Assembly: GCA_911728455.2 (NCBI GenBank)
Contig: OU452222.1
Location: forward strand, 8,206,108 to 8,270,107
Length of the DNA stretch: 64,000 bases
Reading direction: 5' to 3'
From: Marthasterias glacialis
Lineage: Eukaryota; Echinodermata; Asteroidea; Forcipulatida; Asteriidae
This document shows positions 1 to 11,367 of this stretch, piece after piece. The translations under genes and the position numbers were made by a program. The notes beneath the pieces were generated by a model. That model worked only from the letters and a program-made list of their open reading frames with translations, did no database searches and was not told the origin of the DNA. Each line of letters begins with the position of its first letter. The first letter of the stretch is position 1.

Positions 1-59
1 TCCTTTTCTAGAAAATTGACTTGCGGCCAGTCTGCGGCCAGTCTGCAGCCAGTCGGTTT

Positions 60-3000
60 TCATTGATGTGCACATTGCACAGACGGACCGCCACCCCCAC
101 TTTCATCGTCATCGTCATCATCGTGATAAGCCTCGCTTCGGTGGTTATGTGAATTGGTGTGTTGGGCCTCAAACTCTACCAGTTCAACCTCTTCAGCATC
201 TTCACCAGCAACGTCATGACTTGGTCTGGGTGGAAGAAGCTTCTCCAATTTCTGTTGAAGAGAGGAACAAACAATTATTATCAAAGTGTGTATAAAGTAA
301 AGGCAGGTCACATCAAGTAAAATTTCCACATTTCAATTTACAATCATACAAATTACTCCTCTATTCACTCATGTGTTCTAAGTAGGATTTTTAGAGCGAT
401 AAGTATACAGTGTTTTTCAAATGAACAGTGATGAAGGGCAAACGTAAATGAAACATCACCAACACAGGTTACTGAACACAAGATCATTATTAGAATTGAG
501 CTGGCTTTTCTTCAATGCCAAGCTCCGTGGTCTACTGGTTCAACTGTCAAACCATGGGCACAATTTCATGGCGGGACTTACCGCAGAATTCTGTGCTTAC
601 AGTGCCCTTCAAAGGGTATGGTTCTATGGATTGTATGCACAGAATTCTGCAGTCAGCAGAGCCATGGAATTGGGCCTGCTGTTAGTTTGATTGCCAACAA
701 AGTCATCCGGGTACTTTTTCCAGTGCAGTGAACCGTAACTAAATACTCCTAAGGTCAACTTTGAGAGAAAGAACCGGCTTGGTTTGAGATGTGAAGCATA
801 TAATGATTTGTTGTTTCCCCACAGTCTCTTTTAGTTATTAGGCAAGCCTTAGAGGTCAATTGGTCAAGACGTCTGCACTAGGTTGAAGTCCAACACAAGT
901 GGAAGTGGTCTACACATTTGATCATAAGTAAAATAATCAACACTCAACAATGTTTTACTCACCTTAAGCTGTTCAGTATTTGCAAAGTTATTTTCAGGAA
1001 ACTTGACGTTGAATTTCATGATCAGATTGCCTTTAGTGAATGGATTCCTGTAGAATGGCATACCTTCATTCTCTACTACACGTTTACAACCTGGAGGAAC
1101 ATAAAATCAAAGCATTAGTACACAATTGTATTTGCTTTCAGACAAGATAAATCTCCTCTACTTTGGTTTTTCATTTTTTGAGGTTTTACTCACATTTAAC
1201 TGATTATATCAGAGTTCTGGTAGTCTGAAAGATGTTCATGACTTTAGAAGTTGACCTGCCTTAGTTATGATTTATCAACAATCATTGCCAAAACCAGGTT
1301 TCAGAGATGCAACCGGCTATTGAAAAAAACACTCAGAAAAATTTATTTAAAAAAATCCATGTCTTGATTTTGGGCAAGGTGACCCAGGTGTCAGCGCCGC
1401 ACTCTGTGTGAACCCCGCTGGCAGTCCTGGGACCGGGGGCCGAGTAAATAGGAAAACAATTATGAATTTATAACAATGCTAGACGTATCTTATTTTATAA
1501 AGCTCACAATAATTAATTATTAGTCATGTGAGAAATTTTGAGTTTTTGTTGGGAACCCATATATACCATTGGAATTTTTTCTTCAAACTTTTTCAGTATC
1601 TTCAAGATTATCTTGAAAGCTTAAAAACTGGAAAAACATAAACCAACAATCTGCAAACGTCGACGATTCTCCACACGTGTGTGTCGGACACACATCGTTT
1701 TAAAGTTTCTCCCAGGTCATAGGTCAATGCGTATATTTATCTCAACCCATAAAATGCTTTAACCGTACCTGGAAAATGGCGCTTTCACCAGAGAAAGTGC
1801 GCTGAAGTCTGGTAAAGAATGCTAGTGGTGAGCATGCATCCAAAAATACAGGATCATTTTTTAGACATGGTGTTTTCCAATTTTTTTCAGATTAAATCAC
1901 TTAGTGTAGGATAAAAAAAGGGAAAATCAGAGGGTTTTTTTGGGGGGGGGGGGGGGGAGGGTTTGAAAAAAAAATCAGAATTAGGGGGTGAAATATTATA
2001 AAAATTCCCATTAAAATCAGAAAAGTTGCATCTCTAAGTTTGTGAGTACTGTGCAACTGCCCATTTCTTGCACTAATGGACAATACATGAAATCCCTGAT
2101 GGGAATCTAACAAACAAGAACCATTGCATTAAAGCCTCATCAAATATCCATGCCTGTGTTTATACATGAAACAATGAGAAGCAAATCACTGGACTTCACC
2201 AGAAAAAACTTCCACTAGTAAAAAGTACTGAGTCCTGCGATTCATTGCAAGATTGAGTTCTTTTGACTTCACCTTTTTGTTCAATGTATTATGGACTTGA
2301 ATTTAATGAACTCAAATCCCATGTCTGGGTCTATTGCTACGACTATGCAGGAAAAACAAAGTGACAAACCGACTGTGTGACATACCTGGTTGTATAACAC
2401 TCCCCCCTGGGCATTTGATAAGTAGCTGACGATCATCCAAGTGTTTGAGTGTTAATTGAAAACCACAGAGTGCTTCTGTGATGGTAACTTCTTGCTCCAT
2501 GTACAGGTCATTACCCACACGCTTGAAGACGTCATGGTCTTTCTCGACGAGGACGATGATGACATCACCGGATTCTATTCCAGGCTACAAGATAAAGTTT
2601 AAAATATCAATTTAAATAATGGAAAACTCTTCCAAGATTACTGTTTTCCCTGTAACGATGTGAACACCAATTCAAATGATCTTTTCAAAGTTTAGTTTTC
2701 AGAAACTTGTTCTTTAAAAACAAGACCTTTTGAACGACAGTATTCTTTCAACCAATGCTGTTGGGTCCCTTAGGGGAATTTCCATATTGTGACTCACCTG
2801 TTGATCTCCTTCCCCATGGAATGTGATCTTCTGGCCCTCTCGCATGCCTTTATCAATATGAACTTCAAGGATCTTGGTTTCCTTATTGACTTTAGCTCCA
2901 TTGCATTTCTTGCATCGATCCCTATCGTTGATACGCTCCCCTACAAACAATGTAACGACAAAAACATTTTATAGTTGAATTGAAATACTGATCAGTGAGA

Positions 3001-6000
3001 TAAGCTGGTTTTGAAATTATATGAAATCCCTCAGCCTGATGCTAAGCCTGTATCAGAGTCTGCCCAAACTGCATTTCATTGTAAAAAAGTAGACTAGTTA
3101 AAGTAATGGTTAATAATGCACCCTAAATGACACTGCCGGACAAAAGGAAAGGCCAAACCTGTTCTTTATTACTGACCGTTAACACTCCAGGGCTGGATTT
3201 CACAAAACTAGTCCTAACTTAGGACTAGTCCTGTAAGTTAGGACTAGTTCCTAGCCTAACTCGAGGTATAACTCGTCCTAGCGCTTTGTGAAATCCATAC
3301 CAGGGTTTACTGTAAAAATTTCGTGTACATTAATGATGATAATATTGTTTCATAAAAATAAGTCTCAGTATTTAAACTTGAAGACTATGTCTTAAGTGTC
3401 TTTGGCTGTGATAATCAGCTTCACTACAGCAAAATCTGTCGATCTGCACAGGGCCTCAAGGCAATTTGCACTTTGGAACGTTAGATGGCAGCAGACTTAC
3501 CTGGTAAATTCCCATTGTTTGCGGAGTTCTGAGCATGCGCACATTTTCAAGAACAATGGATTTACCTGGTAAGTTTGCTGCCCTCTAGTGTCCTCAAAAG
3601 TCTGCCATAATGATGATCACCTGAGCGACCGAATTACATCAGAAAAACCAGTACCTCATTCTATCTTTCTCTTGTTTCCATGCATGTTATGTTTTCAATA
3701 CTTTCATACAATTTAACACATCCACAACATATTTGATCTTACCTTCTCCTCTACAATCAGGACAGGTGGATTGCATCTGCTGTACCATACCAGGCCCAAT
3801 CTGACGTATCGTCACCTTAATACCTCGCCCATGACAACTGTGACAAGGCTGCATGGCACCCTGTTTACCACCATGTCTGTCAAATCAAAAAACACATTCA
3901 CTTAATGATTGTTGATTGCCATTACAAATGGCACCAGTGGCGAAGCTCAGGTTGCCCTCGGTCAAAATGCATCATGTCGACATAGTTTGAAACATTTTAT
4001 AGGATGTGTACCGTACTACCTTGTCCGTATGCTAAGTAAAACTTTGAAATTAATAAATAATAAATCATATACCTGTTACAATATACACTAAAAAACAACA
4101 ATTCACTTGAAGTAATGCTCTTCAGAAACGCCCACAAAAAGAGGCCTTGCTCATGATGCTACATCACTGGTGGAACAAAGAACATAACAAAAACTTGTGA
4201 ATTTTATTGCTACCACACAAGCAAGTACTGTTGTGGTAGCACAAGCAATGCTTAGCATTTCTCGTTCCACCAGTGACATCACGTGTACTACATCATGAGC
4301 CGCCAAGCTTCTTCTTGTGGGTGTTCCCAAAGAGCATTTTTTTAAATCAAATACACTGGAAAAATTATGGGTCCCAACAGGTTGATCTTCAGCTGATTTT
4401 TTAACAACAAATTTTGACATGGCATAATGGTAAAAGCTGTATGGCACACATCCTATTAAGTAAAGTAGGTAAAGAATATAAAGATAGAAAGGGTCAAAAT
4501 AACAATGGACTATAGAGAGTCCATTGTCTTCCTTTGATTCATGTTGGCTACTTACCCTTTACAACTTCCACAAATTACGTTCTTGCTCAGCTGTAGCTTG
4601 GAAGTTTTACCATTGTAAAGATCTTCAAGTGAAACCCTGTAAAAAAAATCATAATTATAAGTACGATAGGCAAATTAAAATTATGATTTGGCTATTTTGA
4701 CACAAACTTGTTTATATGCAAATTCATGTAACACATGTTAGCCTAGTAGAATAAGATCTTCAATGTGTTTGGCACACCACCACTTCTTCTGTTAACTTAC
4801 CATTTACATATAAATGGGACGCTCCATGCCAAAATTCAAAACTGGGTTTAATTGCCCATTAAATAGATGAGAAGAAGAGCTTTCAAATAGCATATTAGGG
4901 CTATAAGGCAAGTGTTTCTCAACATATAGAATATTTAAGGCATCACATCTTATTGAATGATATCAAGGCTGCTGTTATGGTTGTCTTTACTTTTAATGCC
5001 AATTCACTATTTCTGAGACATGCCTAATTTTGGCAGGGGCATCACCAATGATTATAAAAAAGTGATCACTTGAAGGTTATATGGTTATCCTTAAAATGAA
5101 GGTTATCCTTATTATGACTGCTACGCTGCCAATGATATGTGTACAAGGTAAATATGCTTTATCTTTTTACTTACCCAAGACGATGCACTGTATCCTCCCC
5201 TTTCATCTTTCTCTGTCTCCTCCCCCCACCAAAACCACCGCCGCCGCCAAATAAACCACCCCCAAAGAAATGGGAGAAGATGTCATCAAAGCCTGTCAGA
5301 GAACCAAACCAGAGGTTAAATAATAAAACATTAATCATACTGCTTCTAAATAAGCATTACTTTTGTATTCAAACCTTGCACACAACATTCTAGTGAAAAA
5401 TTTGAAACAAAGCTTCGAAACAAACATAATTTACTGGAAGTTTTTTGCTGATGATTAAATAGAACCGGACCATATTTCATGACGCTGCTTACATAAGCAT
5501 ATTTCATAGGTTAGCATGGATTATTTGCTTGTGCGCCTCCACACTTAACACTGCTTACATAGAATTTTGGTACTAACCATGTTTGCAGCAATTGAGGACA
5601 CTATGAAGTTCAAAATGATACAGTGAGTATCATCATGAACACAGTCTTCATGATTATGTTTTTGACAAAGTATTGCATAGTTGGTAATAGGTAACCAACT
5701 AGAATACCATGTGACGTACATATGTTATTCTTCATGGTATCCTGCTGACTTCAAGTTCTACTGTAACTTCTGCCTATCAGTTCTGGGAAAAATTAATCTT
5801 TGGATTTGAGGCCATGACCAACTGCAGCTTCAAAAACACATAGGTTGATTACTACATTTGCTTATCTTTCAAAATTCTGCATTCAATTGGCAGTCTAATC
5901 ACACAAGGACCAGAGACGGTCCTCTCAATGTGGTCTGACATACTAGTTCACTGTTTCAAATAATTAAATTATAAACCACTACCTGCACAAATTATTCATC

Positions 6001-9000
6001 ATGCAAGTCCCTTGCAAATGATAGTGTACATGTACAAAAAAAACTTCAGCTATGGACCAGCGACTAAGCTGACAGACTAGTGAAATGTCAAGCTAACTGG
6101 TAGGGTCCCGCCAGCTTGTTGCTGAAAAAGTTGAGGTCAATGTTAACCAGTGTAGACAAAAGCCTCAGCTTAGTCCTTACCTCCTCCTTCTCCAGCTCCT
6201 TCCTTCAGTCCATCCAGGCCATATCGGTCGTATGTTTCTCGTTTCTCAGCATTACTCAGCACTTCATAAGCAAAACTGATTTCCTTAAACTACAACACGT
6301 CCAAAACAAAAACAAATTTAACAATAACTGTGTCATGTTTTTATTTTTCTTACTGAAAAAGATTCATAGTACATAACTTTTGGGTCTAGTGCTTAGTTTT
6401 TGAGCACCATAAATTGTTAATCGTGTATAAATCTGTATAGTTAATAATTATCAGCCCCCATGATGTGAAGTTTCCACCTGATTTCTACACTATTCTACTT
6501 AAGGTTGTTTAACTACACTGTGTTTCAAAATTAACAAGACAAGTGTTTATAATCATACAACGATCAAACAGCAGAGGCTAGTTTCTATCTTCATTTGTGT
6601 GTGAATGGCACAATGCTCTGCGACGTAGCACTCACCACTCGGTCACAGTGAGGTGTACATGTATACTGTACATTGTTAGTGTACACACTACATGTAAAAG
6701 TACAATTTATACAGCAAATACAAATTGGCAAACAGTCACATCTCTGCTGGACTAGTCTTGGTTACAAATCACTTAGTTTTACTTGTAGAGAAAAAAATCT
6801 CATCGCCAGTAAACAAGAAACGGCCTAGTGTCCTCTAGTGATTACTGGCGCGTCTTGGAACCAAGACTACAACTGAGCTGAGTGTGGAACATTTGCTCAG
6901 CTTCCTTTGCACAGGATCATCCATGTGCATCAGTAACCTCACCTGTGGCTTGTAATTGGTCCGGAATAGTCATAATAAAGCTATGAGGGTGGGACATAAA
7001 TAGTATGCTTACTGAACAATCGAACTTCACTACTCCAGGTGTAGACATCTGCGGATCTTTATGTGACTGACAGACATAAGGTATGGTGTCGTAATGCACA
7101 GCAGCAATACTGTGTCGAACCTGTACTGTGTTTTGTTATGTTGTCTGTGGGTGCTATGCCCCCATATACCCATCAATATAAATTATGTTGCTGAAAAAGT
7201 TCCAATTAAGGTATTCATTTTAAAATCCTTCAGTACTTGGTAAACCGTAACCATTTGTTGAACCCTTCATTATCCGATTCCTTATTTCCTTACCTTTTCC
7301 CCAGCATTGGGGTTTTTGTCAGGATGGTACTCCTTGGCTAGTTTCCTATAAGCCTGTAAATGAAAAAAAAATCATAATGATTCAATAGTTACAACAACCT
7401 GCAGTTGCAACAATTTGCTTTGAAGTTGAACAATGATCACACACACAAAAAAAAAATAAATACAATAATGTTCAACATTGGGCAAGTTCAGACAAGGAAC
7501 CATGTTCGACCATTGGTTGATGGCCGCACATGCTCACTAATAATCTACAGTAAACATGGCTGGTCCAAGTCTAGTGACTAGACTTTTGTCAGCAAATTGT
7601 TTTCCATATGGCAACCGCTAGACTGCAGGGACAATGTTTAAACTTTGACATAGATTAACCCTCTTACTCTTTGCGCCTTTTTCAAAAAAGTTGATGCACT
7701 ATTTGAGACCATTCACTATTGCAGTTTTGAATGGTGAAATAAGTAAGTACAGTGTTGATTCCCTAAGTGGTTTTGAAAGGTACATTGTAGGTAAGTTGAT
7801 ACAAAGCCTTGTGAGGATCGTTCCAAATGGTAGTACAGCTGTGGTAAATCAATGGACCCTCTATGCTATGAATAGTTTTGAATGAAAGTACAGCTTGGTA
7901 TCATCACTGTTCAAATGATAACACCATGTGTGTACAATAGCAATGGGGAAATGTGCGGGTTGGAATTTTGAATGGTTTTGAATGGTCTAGCAAAATACGT
8001 CACCTGGCGGCGATAGAGGTCGTGAACACAATTCAACGGCTGTTTTATGTACATACATCATGGCGAGTAACACGTTTTGATTTGATTTAATTGGTTTATT
8101 TATAATCGATCATCACAACCAACGGCTGAATTGCGGTGATATTACATAAACAAAGCTATACATGGCGAGTATTACTGTGTACTTGCCATGATATACGTAC
8201 ATGTACATGAAACAGCAGTTGAATTATGTTTGTGCCCTCTATCGCCACCCGGTGACGTATTTTGAGTCGGCATTGTGGGTATTAAAATTGGCCTTGATGC
8301 CACAGAGAAGTCTGAGCAAACTAAAAAGGACTATGTTGGAGTTACTAATCGTTTTAAAGGTTTTTGCAAATAATTTATTTGCAAAAACCTTTAAAACGAT
8401 TAGTACATGTAGCTCCAACATCCAAAGCACTGGAGGGAAGCTAAGAACACACTAGACCCAGTAACTGGGGCGCTGTACGACGTAGTGGCTACACTGAGGG
8501 AGGGAGCGTGCGTTTCAACCAGCACTGTGCAGCCAACACTACACAGCTGGTATCCTGTGTTGACTGCGCAAAACAATATGCAAGTTGGGGCATCAGCGAA
8601 CACGCAATCCTTGCAGCGTTAATATGAAACACACATAAGGAAACAGTCGTTGAGTGTCACCTGACTAGTATTAGTAGTAAAACGCAGATTGTAATGACTG
8701 CACTTTTAGTGGGCTAAAAAATCATTGATTTTGAGGACAGAAAATGATCGTGAGTACAATTAGTAATAAGCGATTTTCCAGCATTTCTGTTGAGTCTTTG
8801 TTGTAATTTGGACAATTTTTTTAACAGGGTAGGCCTATCACAGATTCATTTTAAATCCTCTCCGTCACAGCGCCAATACATATACCGGACTGGGGCGCTA
8901 GTAACAACAGATAAAGTCAAGATCTCAAAAAAAGGAGTAGGATGGTATTTGCTACATTTTTCGATCAAAATAAAAAATAAATCACCAACCTGTGGAAAGT

Positions 9001-11105
9001 GTTCTGTTATTTTTGTTGCTGAAGTATTACTTTCCAATTTGATTTGAACAAAATCCACGTTTTCAGATTAAATTCATCGGAAACGTCTCAGAAAATGAGC
9101 ATACGAGGGCACCCTTTGCAAAAGTTGTTGAAATTATTCAGTTTTTACGGATTGTTAGTTTTCTGGCCTTATTTCGACGTCAGACAATTTGTTACGTTTT
9201 TGAGGTGAAAATAAATTCTGTTGACGTATTTTTTATGTCTAAAAAGTGGAACGGGATCTGGACACTGATATTTCCACTGACAGAACAACATTTTTAAGGT
9301 AAAAATTTAAATATTAAAATGGCACTTTTGGTAGCAATTGTCAGCGTAAATTTGTCCGGTCTGTAAAATAGCGTATATTTCACAAATATTTAAATTTAAA
9401 AAATCTCCTCTCAACATTTCTGATTTGTTCTTTTTACCAGATATGCAGTTTGTTGGTTATCGATTCATTGAATGAAAGTCATCCATAGGAAAACAAATGG
9501 CGCCACAAAAAAATAGCTTTCTAATACCGCGGAAAAACAAGACCAGCCGAAATATGAGACTATAGGTAGGGATTTCAGTGACGTCACGAATTCGTTCGGA
9601 CAAACTCGCGAAAAAAGTACTCAATGTTGTTTTAAAAACATTATTAAAAAACCTGATCACCAACATAAAATTTGTAATCCTGATAGTTTTACTAAATATC
9701 TTGTCTCAAATCTCTGAAAGTTTCAATCCAATACAAGCAGAATTATCAAAGTTACAGAGTGAGAAAGATCGAAAAAATCACCAATTTGGGGGTTTCCGCG
9801 TGAGCAGGCGATGGCCGCATTTTTTGCCAGGCTCAGGTCGGCGACACTCGCACTAACGAAGGCGGGCGCATGGGTTGCGAAGGTCATACCATTAAGAAAA
9901 TACACGGGATGAAAGGGGGGTTCATGGGCTACATTTTGAGGGGTAGAACAAAAAAATCGAATGAGAATTTTAAAAATGAGAAGAAAAAGAACATTATAGA
10001 GGCATTTTTTATCACATAAATTTTTTTATTTTTGCTCGTTTGGGTTTTATTTGGAATAATTAATGTTTATACTTCATTTTTACCTTTGATTTATGGTTAT
10101 TTTGTGAAAGAAAGTCAAGCGCCCAACCCGTTTTAAAATGGTATGTTCCGAGTGGGCTGATCAAATTCTGCCATCCGGGAGCTTTACACTGATTGATAGT
10201 GAAGTTCCCTGTGTTGTTTCGTGCTTTCAGAATACACGTTGAATCGGGGAACTGACTACTGGTATATTGTGTACTGATCGCACTCTCTCACACACACACA
10301 CACACCACACTCACCTTGATCGCTGCCGGGAAATTTACTACAACACAAAATGGTGCCGTATCCTTCCATATACCCCAATACAATCAGTTGTCCGAAAAAA
10401 GCTGGTTTTCTTAATACTTTAAAATATTATATCTTAAGAACGGAAAGTCTGATTTTCTTGAAACAAAGACCAATATATTCCACATGAAGAGGCCTTTCCA
10501 ATGACACTCCTTTTTATGCAGTGGGGAGTTTTGGAAATTTTTACCTGAAATCCCTACTATAGAGCCTACAGCGCCTCAGTTACTGAATATCATTACTGGG
10601 TCTAGCCTAGGATTAGGAACACTCGTAAACGGTACCCCTCGTAAATTAAAAAAAAAATAAAAATAGTGGTAAGGAAATGGCACAAAACACTGCACTGGCC
10701 TGTAGGTATGGATACTTTTATAGTAACATTATATTGCCCCTCTATCATGTCTATAGTCACACTGGCTTTTCCCTATGCTCACTACCGCCGGCCGGCTTTT
10801 CGTCAGAAGGAAATGATTGTACTTATTTTATACACCACATGACCGACCTCATGCACATCACACAGTGCAGTGTGTCGTGGTAACAAAAAAATACATGAAA
10901 TTACAAAGCCAGTCCGCGAAAAGCGAGGGACTATCCCCACATTAGTGGCATAAATTTGGTAACTTGTTTCACTTAAATTCAACAGTTAGGTACTTTGATA
11001 TCTTACCTTCTTAATTTCTGTTTCACTGGAGTTTTTTGACACTCCTAACAACTCGTATAACCTTGTGTCATTTGCTGGAGCACGGCTTCTCATGTTGAAC
11101 GCCAT
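60..11105 (-). CDS. DNAJA2: DnaJ homolog subfamily A member 2 (type I Hsp40 co-chaperone), complete, 10 exons
   Basis: Coding exons, 5' to 3' on the minus strand: 11105-11007, 7353-7294, 6289-6181, 5292-5175, 4636-4556, 3876-3743, 2940-2798, 2584-2386, 1090-963, 251-60 (stop 62-60). All introns are GT-AG and phases agree, giving 420 aa (human DNAJA2 is about 412). The start ATG has A at -3 and G at +4. Visible parts: J domain at residues ~15-78 with the HPD triad at 43-45, which stimulates Hsp70 ATPase; a Gly/Phe-rich linker ~85-125; four zinc-binding CxxCxGxG-type repeats at C151, C167, C194 and C210 (the fourth is CKKCNGAK); the C-terminal substrate-binding region; and an acidic, glycine-rich tail. 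The last four residues are CAHQ, the DNAJA2-type farnesylation box, which separates it from DNAJA1/A4. Family role: hands non-native clients to Hsc70 in cytosol and nucleus. Intron 1 (3.6 kb) is filled with repeats. The 3' UTR runs off the left edge. Confidence 0.95.
1942..1957 (+). repeat. Poly-G run of 16 bases in DNAJA2 intron 8
   Basis: A run of 16 G preceded by a T run lies in the intron between DNAJA2 exons 8 and 9. It reads as poly-C followed by poly-A in the transcript. It is a simple low-complexity tract with no visible coding role. Confidence 0.8.
3187..3303. mobile_element. TTAGGACTAG palindromic MITE, copy 1
   Basis: In DNAJA2 intron 6 a segment begins GGATTTCACAAAACTAGTCC and ends with the inverse, GCTTTGTGAAATCC. 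The interior is made of alternating forward and reverse TTAGGACTAG words, so the whole unit can fold on itself. The second copy at 42678-42808 has the same ends and interior. No transposase is encoded. This is a typical nonautonomous foldback element. Confidence 0.8.
3471..3600. mobile_element. CTCF-motif palindromic MITE, copy 1
   Basis: Inverted termini read TTTGGAACGTTAGATGGCAG at the left and, on the other strand, TTTTGAGGACACTAGAGGGC at the right. Both continue with a CAGCAGACTTACC-like word, and the middle holds a second inverse pair around CAATGG and GCATGC. The right terminus contains CACTAGAGGGCAGC, a full match to the CTCF core consensus CASYAGRKGGCRS. It lies in DNAJA2 intron 6. 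Copies 2 and 3 are at 18040 and 33057. Confidence 0.85.
4113..4345. mobile_element. Inverted-repeat element in DNAJA2 intron 5
   Basis: The left arm contains AATGCTCTT, CGCCCACAA, GCTCATGATG and CACTGGTGGAAC in that order; the right arm contains their reverse complements in mirror order, ending with the inverse of AATGCTCTT near 4340. The arms are about 70-80 bp and imperfect. No second copy was noticed. It is probably a decayed MITE. Confidence 0.65.
4811..5045 (+). repeat. Dispersed repeat, copy A (shared with 46425-46620)
   Basis: In DNAJA2 intron 4, this stretch and 46425-46620 share ordered words such as CTGGGTTTA, ATAGATGAGAA, GACATCACA-like, TGATATCAAGGCT, CACTTTTAATG and TTCACTATTTC. 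The similarity runs over about 200 bp with gaps. No coding potential or terminal inverted repeat is clear. Confidence 0.7.
6050..6135 (+). repeat. Fragment of the GACTAGTGAAATG dispersed repeat
   Basis: Contains GACTAGTGAAATGTCAAGCT and TGCTGAAAAAG, words shared with 54230-54425 and, on the other strand, 63430-63612. It is a partial copy in DNAJA2 intron 3, just downstream of exon 3 in the direction of transcription. Confidence 0.6.
7991..8264. mobile_element. Foldback MITE with ~90-bp inverted arms
   Basis: It begins CAAAATACGTCACCTGGCGG and ends with its inverse (CCACCCGGTGACGTATTTTG). The arms continue to match through the ATAGAGG, AATTCAAC, GCTGTTTTATGTACAT and ATCATGGC words. Total length is 274 bp with no coding content. 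It lies in DNAJA2 intron 1. Confidence 0.85.
8343..8405. repeat. Perfect 31-bp-arm hairpin
   Basis: The 31-base left arm ACTAATCGTTTTAAAGG... (8343-8373) is followed after a single T by its exact reverse complement (8375-8405). Beyond a short interruption the symmetry resumes with TATGTTGGAG at 8332 and CTCCAACATC near 8423. Such a perfect, AT-rich palindrome has to be young or actively corrected. It lies in DNAJA2 intron 1. Confidence 0.95.
8715..8840 (+). repeat. Dispersed repeat, copy A (shared with 23085-23230)
   Basis: Shares TTTTGAGGACAGAAAATGAT-type sequence, GTGTACAATTA, GCGATTTTCCAG, TTTTGTTG and AACAGGGT words with 23085-23230 in the same order. One copy is in DNAJA2 intron 1, the other in the ATMIN-TMEM143 spacer. 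Followed in both by sequence with the ACTGGGGCGC/CACCCCAG theme. Confidence 0.7.
9551..10564. mobile_element. Nested ~1-kb element, TAGGGATTTCAG termini
   Basis: The left end CTATAGGTAGGGATTTCAG is matched on the other strand at the right end as CTATAGTAGGGATTTCAG. It sits wholly inside the 8452-10614 inverted pair. The interior is AT-rich with a less AT-rich patch at 9780-9890 and a CA microsatellite at 10287-10309. No transposase is seen. Confidence 0.5.
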
Positions 11106-11344
11106 CTTTACCGCAGGTGTAGAATGAAATCTCTAGAAACATGGATGGTGTGTGAAACGAAATACACACTGCGTCTGCGCGAGTCTCGAATAAAAAAATG
11201 CCGACGTCACTTTAGACTGGCCCTGGTCGGTTGACCACACCGCGCCTGGCTGCTGACGTAATAGAAGCACGTGTTGCAACACACATTGGGATTCCCCCCA
11301 CGCATCTCGCATATTTTATGCCAGGTAGACACTCATCGCCACGA

Positions 11345-11367
11345 GGGGGGGGGGGGGGGGGGGGGGG
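11345..11367 (+). repeat. Poly-G run of 23 bases upstream of DNAJA2
   Basis: An uninterrupted run of 23 G lies about 240 bp upstream of the DNAJA2 start codon, so on the coding strand it is poly-C. Runs this long can form G-quadruplex or i-motif structures and are unstable. Its position in the presumed DNAJA2 promoter is the reason to record it; the exact length may carry sequencing error. Confidence 0.85.

Larger units (their letters stand above)
8452..10614. mobile_element. Possible 2.2-kb element with CTAGACCCAGTAA termini
   Basis: The left end reads CTAGACCCAGTAACTGGGGC then GCTGTA. The right end, on the minus strand, reads CTAGACCCAGTAA, then 13 extra bases, then CTGAGGCGCTGTA. The interior shows no recognisable transposase. 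A related segment pair is at 23289-23330 and 24600-24700 in the ATMIN-TMEM143 spacer and TMEM143 intron 1. It may be a composite of smaller elements. Confidence 0.45.

Noticed and set aside
3471-3600. Direct or inverted repeats as a CRISPR-like array
   Set aside because: The copies are single foldback elements about 15 kb apart in an intron-bearing animal genome, with no spacer pattern and no cas genes.
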